The translations under genes and the position numbers were made by a program. A stretch of 64,000 nucleotides of DNA from Lachnospiraceae bacterium. Its GTDB lineage: Bacteria; Bacteroidota; Bacteroidia; Bacteroidales; Muribaculaceae. Shown piece after piece: positions 58,613 to 64,000 of this stretch. The DNA lies in the NCBI GenBank assembly GCA_023663655.1, contig JAMPGZ010000005.1:1-64000 (forward strand), written 5' to 3'. Under the pieces are notes generated by a model, which saw nothing but the letters and a program-made list of their open reading frames with translations, ran no database searches and was not told the origin of the DNA. Numbering within the stretch: position 1 is the first letter of the stretch; every line of letters begins with the position of its first letter.

Positions 58613-58774
58613 ATGAAAAAGTATAGATGTGAGGTATGTGATTATATCTACGATCCGGAACTCGGCGATCCTGAAGCAGGCGTTAAACCCGGCACAGCAT
58701 TTGAAGATCTTCCCGAAGATTGGGTATGCCCGCTGTGTGGTGTAGGTAAGGACGAATTTGTTCCGGAAGATTAA
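58613..58774 (+). CDS. Rubredoxin
   Basis: 53 residues. The two iron-binding pairs are clear: [18 protein letters not shown] (Cys6, Cys9) and [14 protein letters not shown] (Cys39, Cys42), with the usual aromatic residues. It is a small cytoplasmic one-electron carrier, often serving in oxygen or peroxide detoxification in anaerobes. It stands alone with its own terminator. The gene is short and easily missed. Confidence 0.95.
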   Translation: MKKYRCEVCDYIYDPELGDPEAGVKPGTAFEDLPEDWVCPLCGVGKDEFVPED

Positions 58775-58784
58775 TTATAATCTC

Positions 58785-58817
58785 ATGGCTGTGTCGGTGA
58801 TAAAAAGGCACAGCCAT
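58785..58817 (+). terminator. Terminator after the rubredoxin gene
   Basis: Perfect 9-bp stem ATGGCTGTG (58785-58793) / CACAGCCAT (58809-58817), then TTCTTCAACTTTT. Confidence 0.6.
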
Positions 58818-58840
58818 TCTTCAACTTTTAGTACAACATT

Positions 58841-59263
58841 ATGCTTAAGATTAAAGAAATATCTACCGTCACAATCCTGTTGTTGCTCATAGCTTGCAGC
58901 AACAGCCTGTGGGATGAACTTCCCGCTCCTATCTCAACATTTGTGTCCACTTACTATCCGATGTCGGGTATAAGCAAATATGACGAGTCAAATGACACAT
59001 ATTATGTCACAATCAAAAACGGAGCATCGCTCGTTTTCGATTCCAATTATGAGTGGAAAAATATCAATGGCAACGGCACCACACTGCCGGAAATATTCGT
59101 CACCGACAAACTTCCCGAAAAACTTGTGAAATATCTCACAGAACTTGAATTGACCAAGGATGTATATGCCGCCGAAAATGAACCGCGCGCCATAATTCTA
59201 TCCATGATCAATTACAAGATAAAGTATGTCAAAGAGACGGGAGCTATAAGCCAGGAAGAATAA
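58841..59263 (+). CDS. Small lipoprotein, PepSY-like
   Basis: 140 residues. Lipoprotein signal (LLLLIACSNSL; Cys near 19). The pattern LPAPISTFVSTYYPMSGISK, then YYVTIKNGASLVFDSNYEWK and LPEKLVKYL resembles the PepSY-like proteins of Bacteroidetes (formerly DUF2874), which are thought to be periplasmic inhibitors or binding proteins. Only one copy of the repeat is clear. The assignment is by pattern and moderately sure. Confidence 0.7.
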   Translation: MLKIKEISTVTILLLLIACSNSLWDELPAPISTFVSTYYPMSGISKYDESNDTYYVTIKNGASLVFDSNYEWKNINGNGTTLPEIFVTDKLPEKLVKYLTELELTKDVYAAENEPRAIILSMINYKIKYVKETGAISQEE

Positions 59264-59322
59264 CCGTATTGCGTCGTTAACCTCAGTATAATTTTCATTT
59301 ATAGCACCACAAGCCTCTTCTG

Positions 59323-60387
59323 CTATTTGTTGAAATTTTCGGTGTAGAACGCGGCAATCTCATCCATAGGTATTATATCAAGCTGATCGTAAAGATCGCA
59401 GTGCGATGCTCCTTTCACTGTAAGCATCTGCTTATTGTCTCCTTTAAGTTTGGCAAATGTATCTTTCCCAAAATAATAAGAGTGGGCTTTGTCTCCGTGA
59501 ACAATGAGAACTGCATTCTCCAGCTCGTCGGCATACTCGAAGAACTTGAAGTTCAAAAACGGAAGATTGGACGTTACGTTCCATCCATTATTGGAGTTTA
59601 GCGAACGCGGATGATAGCCTCGCGGAGTCTTGTAATAAGCATAATAATCCTTGACGAACTGCGGTGCATCCTCAGGCAGCGGATCAACAACGCCTCCACC
59701 AAGTTTGTAGCTGCCGTTACGATAATCCTCAGTACGCTGCGCGCACATCGCAGCACGTTTGGCATTGCGTTGACCGGCAGTATTTTCAGCGTCAAAATAG
59801 CCGTTGGCATTGACACGAGTCATGTCATACATCGTAGAGGCAACAGTAGCCTTGATGCGCGGATCATTAATCGCCGCCTGAATCGCAATTCCTCCCCAAC
59901 CGCATATTCCAAGTATGCCCACACGGTCAGCATCCACATCTTCACGATTGAGAAGATAATCAACGGCAGCCGAAAAATCCTCAGTATTAATATCGGGCGA
60001 AGCGACATAGCGCGGATAGCCAGAACTTTCTCCGGTATAGGACGGATCGAATGCTATCGTCAGAAAACCACGTTCTGCGAGCTGCTGGGCATATAGTCCT
60101 GATGATTGCTCCTTCACCGCACCGAAAGGTCCACTGACTGCAATTGCCGGCAACTTCCCGCCGACATTTTTCGGCTTATACATATCGGCGGCAAGCGTCA
60201 CGCCATAGCGGTTAACGAAAGTGATTTTTGAGTGATCGACCTTATCACTTTCCGGAAACACCTTGTCCCATTCCTGAACCAGTGTCAAATTTTCTATCTT
60301 CATCATATTCTTTGAATTTTTAGTTGTCTGTGCGTAAAGTGGAATTGCAAGCATAGCTGCAATAATTCCGGTTACATATTTTCTCAT
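59323..60387 (-). CDS. Exported alpha/beta hydrolase with a Cys nucleophile
   Basis: 354 residues. Signal peptide about 1-19 (ends PLYAQ). The expected nucleophile elbow reads GILGICGWGG, so Cys stands where Ser is usual, as in dienelactone hydrolases and YcjY-like proteins. The acid is probably in VLIVHGDKAHSYYF and the His in VKGASHCDLYD. AVSGPFGAVKEQSSGLYAQQ and FDPSYTGESSG are also typical of this group. Its reaction is unknown. It is transcribed away from an AraC regulator gene, which may control it. Confidence 0.85.
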   Translation of the reverse strand: MRKYVTGIIAAMLAIPLYAQTTKNSKNMMKIENLTLVQEWDKVFPESDKVDHSKITFVNRYGVTLAADMYKPKNVGGKLPAIAVSGPFGAVKEQSSGLYAQQLAERGFLTIAFDPSYTGESSGYPRYVASPDINTEDFSAAVDYLLNREDVDADRVGILGICGWGGIAIQAAINDPRIKATVASTMYDMTRVNANGYFDAENTAGQRNAKRAAMCAQRTEDYRNGSYKLGGGVVDPLPEDAPQFVKDYYAYYKTPRGYHPRSLNSNNGWNVTSNLPFLNFKFFEYADELENAVLIVHGDKAHSYYFGKDTFAKLKGDNKQMLTVKGASHCDLYDQLDIIPMDEIAAFYTENFNK

Positions 60388-60515
60388 TGTAGGTCATGTT
60401 TTATTACGATGCGAAATTACACTTAATTCCCCGACAGAGAACTACCATATTTCTCGTTTCCTCAACCAAAATCACTTTTATATGTTAAATATGTCATAGC
60501 AGGCAAAAGTTTCAC

Positions 60516-60523
60516 TAACTTTG
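60516..60523 (+). promoter_or_regulatory. -7 box of the AraC-type regulator gene
   Basis: TAACTTTG fits TAnnTTTG. Transcription would begin near 60530, after the upstream in-frame ATG at 60527 and before the ATG at 60542; this supports the later start. Confidence 0.5.
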
Positions 60524-60541
60524 TAATTGAAAATCAGAGCT

Positions 60542-61435
60542 ATGGCTAATATCCTCAAAATTGAAACCCCTATAGATTATTGTGCATTCGTGGGTGCAGC
60601 CGGTCGGCATCCTCTTGTAGGTGTCATTGATTTTGAAAAGGTAACCCCCATTCGTTCCAGCCTTAACAGCTATGGAGTGTATGGCATTTTCATGCACAGC
60701 CATGTCCGCGATGATCTAACCTACGGGCGAGGGGCATTCGGGCATAGTTCAGGCTCCCTTATATGCGTGGCTCCGGGACAGATAGGCGGCCGTGAAGATG
60801 ACGGCAACCTTATAGATATTGACGGATGGGCACTATTGTTCCATCCCGACCTCCTGTCAGGCACACACCTTGAAAAAGAGATCAGGCAATTCTCATTCTT
60901 CGACTACAGTGCTAATGAAGCTCTCTACATGGATGACTCTGAAAAAGAAGCGCTGGTGTCACTCATAAAAAATATACGCGATGAAATCGACCGACCGAGA
61001 GACAATGAACAAAATAGTATTATCGTGAGTTTCATCTCCGCAATGCTGCACCTGTGCAACCGCGCATATTCCCGACAATTTCACCAGATCAGGCAATCAA
61101 GCGACGACATTCTTGTAAAACTAAGCGCGTTGCTGAACGATTATTTCGATAACGGACTACAACTCAAAGAAGGGATACCGGGTGTGCAGTATTTCGCCGA
61201 CAAACTATGTATGTCGCCCAATTATTTCAGTGATATGCTGAAGAAAACCACCGGAGAAAACGCAAGCAATTTCATCCGTGACCATATCATCAGAATAGCA
61301 AAAAACAAACTCACAGCATCGGGCAATGTTTCGCAAGTAGCCTACGATCTCGGATTTGAATATCCTCAGCATTTCAGCCGAATGTTCAAAAAACACACCG
61401 GAATGACTCCAACCCAATATCTCGCCAACATCTGA
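60542..61435 (+). CDS. AraC-family transcriptional regulator
   Basis: 297 residues from the ATG at 60542. The N-terminal about 190 residues form a sensing domain (VGVIDFEKVTPIRSSLNSYG, HVRDDLTYGRGAF). The C-terminal domain has both helix-turn-helix units: FADKLCMSPNYFSDMLKKTT and VSQVAYDLGFEYPQHFSRMF, followed by HTGMTPTQYLANI. It is divergent from the exported hydrolase gene and 90 bp before an O-acetyltransferase gene; either could be its target. The effector is unknown. Confidence 0.92.
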   Translation: MANILKIETPIDYCAFVGAAGRHPLVGVIDFEKVTPIRSSLNSYGVYGIFMHSHVRDDLTYGRGAFGHSSGSLICVAPGQIGGREDDGNLIDIDGWALLFHPDLLSGTHLEKEIRQFSFFDYSANEALYMDDSEKEALVSLIKNIRDEIDRPRDNEQNSIIVSFISAMLHLCNRAYSRQFHQIRQSSDDILVKLSALLNDYFDNGLQLKEGIPGVQYFADKLCMSPNYFSDMLKKTTGENASNFIRDHIIRIAKNKLTASGNVSQVAYDLGFEYPQHFSRMFKKHTGMTPTQYLANI

Positions 61436-61494
61436 TTCATTGATTTTGGTTGTCATTGCATGAGAACTGGTAGCTGATTCACATTTGAAACAAG

Positions 61495-61502
61495 TAACTT
61501 TG
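61495..61502 (+). promoter_or_regulatory. -7 box of the O-acetyltransferase gene
   Basis: TAACTTTG fits TAnnTTTG; no clear TTTG at 19-20 bases upstream. The leader to 61526 is about 17 nt. Confidence 0.45.
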
Positions 61503-61525
61503 TTCCATCATAAAAATACAAAACA

Positions 61526-62092
61526 ATGACCATCGAGAAATTCCAACAGATGATAGCCGAGGGCACACCTCTTGAAGGCAATGACATGATCCAATTCATG
61601 CGTAGGGAAAGTGATGCTTCACGCCGCATTCAATGCGAATTAAATTGCAAATACCACACTCCGGAAGAAATACGCGAACTGTTTGGCAAGATCATCAATC
61701 AGGAAATGGATGATGAATTTGCTTTATTTCCTCCTTTCTATACTGACTTCGGACGTAATACACACATCGGGAAAAAAGTTTTCATCAATTCATGCTGTCA
61801 CTTCCAGGACCAAGGAGGTATTTTCATTGGCGACAATTGCCTGATAGGACATTGTGTCGTTATGGCGACTTTAAATCATAATCACGAGCCATCAAAACGT
61901 CAGAATCTTCATCATAAACCTATCAGAATAGGCAACGGAGTATGGATAGGAGCTAACGTAACCATAACAGCCGGTGTCACTATCGGCGACAACGCAATCA
62001 TAGCGGCAGGCGCTGTGGTAACTAAAGATGTGCCTGCCGACATGATAGCCGGAGGAGTGCCCGCAAAAATCATAAAAAGCATATATGATTGA
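61526..62092 (+). CDS. Sugar O-acetyltransferase (maltose/galactoside acetyltransferase type)
   Basis: 188 residues. N-terminal helical mac domain (about 1-60), then a left-handed beta-helix of hexapeptide repeats ([60 protein letters not shown]). The catalytic His is in [10 protein letters not shown]. It transfers acetyl from acetyl-CoA to a sugar. The end matches the family ([10 protein letters not shown]). It converges with the unknown gene at 62119. Confidence 0.93.
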   Translation: MTIEKFQQMIAEGTPLEGNDMIQFMRRESDASRRIQCELNCKYHTPEEIRELFGKIINQEMDDEFALFPPFYTDFGRNTHIGKKVFINSCCHFQDQGGIFIGDNCLIGHCVVMATLNHNHEPSKRQNLHHKPIRIGNGVWIGANVTITAGVTIGDNAIIAAGAVVTKDVPADMIAGGVPAKIIKSIYD

Positions 62093-62118
62093 TATGCCGT
62101 GCATCAGGAAGTCGTCAA

Positions 62119-63120
62119 TCATTCCTTAACATCATTCATCAGCACAGGCTCAGGCATTGAGGTTTTATAGAATCTCAATGAGCTTTTGTGAATCGGGAAT
62201 GACACGGTCAATATTCCCTCACTGTCAAGCGAAGCGCTACATTCATCGCCAACCAGATTCATCATCGCATCATACCATTTTACATCGAAATGCCCTATAA
62301 ACGGTGTTTCAATAAGCTCTCCTTTAACCATCATCTGACTCCATTTCCCGGAATTGACTTTTGCACCGGAATGGTACAATATCAGATAGCGGCTTCCCTC
62401 TTTCACAACACATACCGTATAAATTCCACCGAGACGCGCTCGTGTATCATCGGTCACTCGATCAAGATATGTCCATGTACCTTCAACCGGGTCGGTACTG
62501 TTCTCAAACCGCTCCATCAAGCAATCGGTATCATAGCCAGTGGCAAGATGTTTCGACATATCGCTTTTATTTTCAACTACCAGCGTTCTGAGCATAAGAT
62601 TCCCGGTGGAAAATACCCTGCATGAATCCACCGAGGGAATATCACCACCGATCTCAAATGCCTCTATCAGTATTTTTTCACCTGAGAACACCCTCATCTT
62701 TCCGTCAAACCACTCTACCGCGATGGTATTGTCACCACCTCTGAGATTATGGGCTTTTTCTATAGTGACAAGTTTAATCACCGAGTCGGTGCCTGATTGA
62801 TGATGCCCATACTCAATTTCAGCAGCTCTGAAATCAGTGATATTCCCGAAGTCAGTATTTTTAAGCCTGAGCGCCACATAATCAAAACTGCCGCCATTGT
62901 CTTTACAATTCCACGCAATACCCCAGCATGCTCTTGAGCGACGTGGAGAATTGCCGCCAAAATCGAAAGCAGCCCGAGCCTCTATGGCAAGCTCGACCGA
63001 TAATGTGTCGATATTGAACGCATAGCAGTCCACCACTGAATCGACCTGCACATATCTACGCTGACCGCCGTAAGAGGAAACCGCCCACAGGATAGAGATA
63101 AGGAAAAAAGTAAATTTCAT
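62119..63120 (-). CDS. Exported protein of unknown function
   Basis: 333 residues with a signal peptide (about 1-18, ISILWAVSSYGG). The rest is beta-rich; the segment about 30-190 (VELAIEARAAFDFGG, CWGIAWNCKDNGG, NTIAVEWFDGKMRVFSGEK) has the alternating pattern of a concanavalin-like jelly roll, as often found before or after carbohydrate-binding domains, but I cannot assign a family. It is 22 bp after miaA and is probably co-transcribed with it. Confidence 0.75.
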   Translation of the reverse strand: MKFTFFLISILWAVSSYGGQRRYVQVDSVVDCYAFNIDTLSVELAIEARAAFDFGGNSPRRSRACWGIAWNCKDNGGSFDYVALRLKNTDFGNITDFRAAEIEYGHHQSGTDSVIKLVTIEKAHNLRGGDNTIAVEWFDGKMRVFSGEKILIEAFEIGGDIPSVDSCRVFSTGNLMLRTLVVENKSDMSKHLATGYDTDCLMERFENSTDPVEGTWTYLDRVTDDTRARLGGIYTVCVVKEGSRYLILYHSGAKVNSGKWSQMMVKGELIETPFIGHFDVKWYDAMMNLVGDECSASLDSEGILTVSFPIHKSSLRFYKTSMPEPVLMNDVKE

Positions 63121-63142
63121 AGGATCAAATATTCCGGAGTTT

Positions 63143-64000
63143 CTAAGTGGATGTTTCTAGAAAGAGTTTCACTTGGTCAATAAACTCATCGCGAGACATA
63201 TCGTAAGGAAGCCAATGAATAGGGATGCCGCGTCTTTCCATTCCACGGAACCATGTCATCTGGCGTTTGGCAAACTGATGTATAGCTATCTCAAGCTCCC
63301 TCACCATCTGATCATAAGATATTTTTCCGGTGACATAGAGAGTGAGATACTTATATTCCAGCCCATAATAAATAAGATTCTCAGGATCCACCCCTGAATC
63401 AATCAATGATTTCACCTCATCGACCATTCCATCGTCAAGACGCTTTATAAGACGTTGGGAGATGCGTTTGCGACGTTGCTCCCGGTCAATATCAACCCCT
63501 ACAACAAGGAATTTAGATGACGGTTCCCGCATAGAACTTTCAAGCGGAGCCTCTTCAGGATGCTGAATATAATAAGTCTGAATCTCGATGGCACGCACCG
63601 CCCTCTTTTCTGTATCAATATCGGTGACATTGTGGAGGGTTTTCATAGACGCGAGTATTTCAGCAAGCTCATCAAGCGACTTTCCTTGCAACGACTCTCT
63701 AAGCTCTCTGTTTTCCGGAACTTCAGGAAGTTTCATTCCGGTCAACGCGCTCTCCACATAAAGTCCGGTACCTCCACATAAAATCGGGAACTTCCCGCGT
63801 GCCTTTATATCATTGACAGCTTTGTCATAATCGCGCAGATAGGCATAGAGATTATATTTTTCACCCGCCGGCAGAAGATCAATCAAGTGATAAGGCACAT
63901 CGCCATACTCATCCAGATCCTTCCCGGTGCCCAGATCCATGCCTGAGTACACCTGTCTTGAATCACCACTAATGATTTCGCCTGACAGCGCTCGCGCAAG
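63143..64000 (-). CDS. miaA: tRNA dimethylallyltransferase (5' part outside the window)
   Basis: Isopentenylates A37 of tRNAs that read UNN codons. The visible 285 residues begin with LARALSGEIISGDSRQVYSG, which is the region just after the P-loop, so the first about 20 residues, including the ATP-binding loop, lie beyond base 64000. Further motifs are MDLGTGKD, ILCGGTGLYVESAL and KRQMTWFRGMER near the C-terminus. The GTG codon at 63952 is not the start. Confidence 0.95.
   Translation of the reverse strand, partial: LARALSGEIISGDSRQVYSGMDLGTGKDLDEYGDVPYHLIDLLPAGEKYNLYAYLRDYDKAVNDIKARGKFPILCGGTGLYVESALTGMKLPEVPENRELRESLQGKSLDELAEILASMKTLHNVTDIDTEKRAVRAIEIQTYYIQHPEEAPLESSMREPSSKFLVVGVDIDREQRRKRISQRLIKRLDDGMVDEVKSLIDSGVDPENLIYYGLEYKYLTLYVTGKISYDQMVRELEIAIHQFAKRQMTWFRGMERRGIPIHWLPYDMSRDEFIDQVKLFLETST

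Overview
The window is a stretch of Bacteroidales chromosome; Muribaculaceae is the best guess from the gene families, but that is inference. Evidence for the phylum: repeated promoters of the Bacteroidetes type (TTTG, 19-20 bases, TAnnTTTG), a complex I set without NuoEFG and with a fused NuoCD, an F1Fo operon that starts with atpD, and many outer-membrane receptors and lipoproteins with short signal peptides. No rRNA, tRNA, insertion sequence, phage or CRISPR array was found.

Layout. Bases 155-17111 (minus strand) form one tight block of 18 genes for respiration: nuoA-B-CD-H, then the whole ATP synthase (atpD-C-B-E-F-H-A-G), then nuoI-J-K-L-M-N. No gap exceeds 43 bp. The ATP synthase cluster is thus nested inside the complex I cluster. 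Bases 17377-20485 (minus) hold a TonB-dependent receptor and a downstream lipoprotein. Bases 20607-29389 (plus) hold an MscS-type channel, an ECF sigma factor with a probable membrane-bound partner and a Spy/CpxP-like periplasmic protein, and a giant alpha-2-macroglobulin that seems to have lost its thioester cysteine. An OmpA-like lipoprotein follows on the minus strand.

Bases 30358-32297 contain no convincing intact gene. They hold a strong promoter with an immediate hairpin terminator, a GC-rich block full of perfect stems, a 136-bp tandem repeat (three copies plus a partial one) facing an inverted partial copy, a possible small RNA of about 140 nt, and the last 26 codons of a decayed gene. 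This is the least explained part of the window.

Bases 32298-39579 (plus) hold an M16 peptidase, the fluoride exporter CrcB, a beta-barrel outer membrane protein, a tRNA-dihydrouridine synthase and two DUF2807-type proteins. RidA and a YihY/BrkB membrane protein follow on the minus strand. Bases 41556-49968 (plus) are a co-directional run of fur, purA, a DUF1015 gene, an RseC-like gene and the six rnf genes (B-C-D-G-E-A). The rest holds a GH28 enzyme, a C10 cysteine peptidase with a C-terminal sorting-like tail, alaS, two alpha/beta hydrolases, a rubredoxin too short for routine ORF calling, an AraC regulator, a sugar O-acetyltransferase, an unknown exported protein and miaA, which runs off the right edge.

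How the genes fit together: Rnf (ferredoxin:NAD+), the NuoEFG-less complex I, and an ATP synthase whose c subunit lacks sodium ligands would together form most of an anaerobic energy-conserving chain. The rubredoxin is another low-potential electron carrier.
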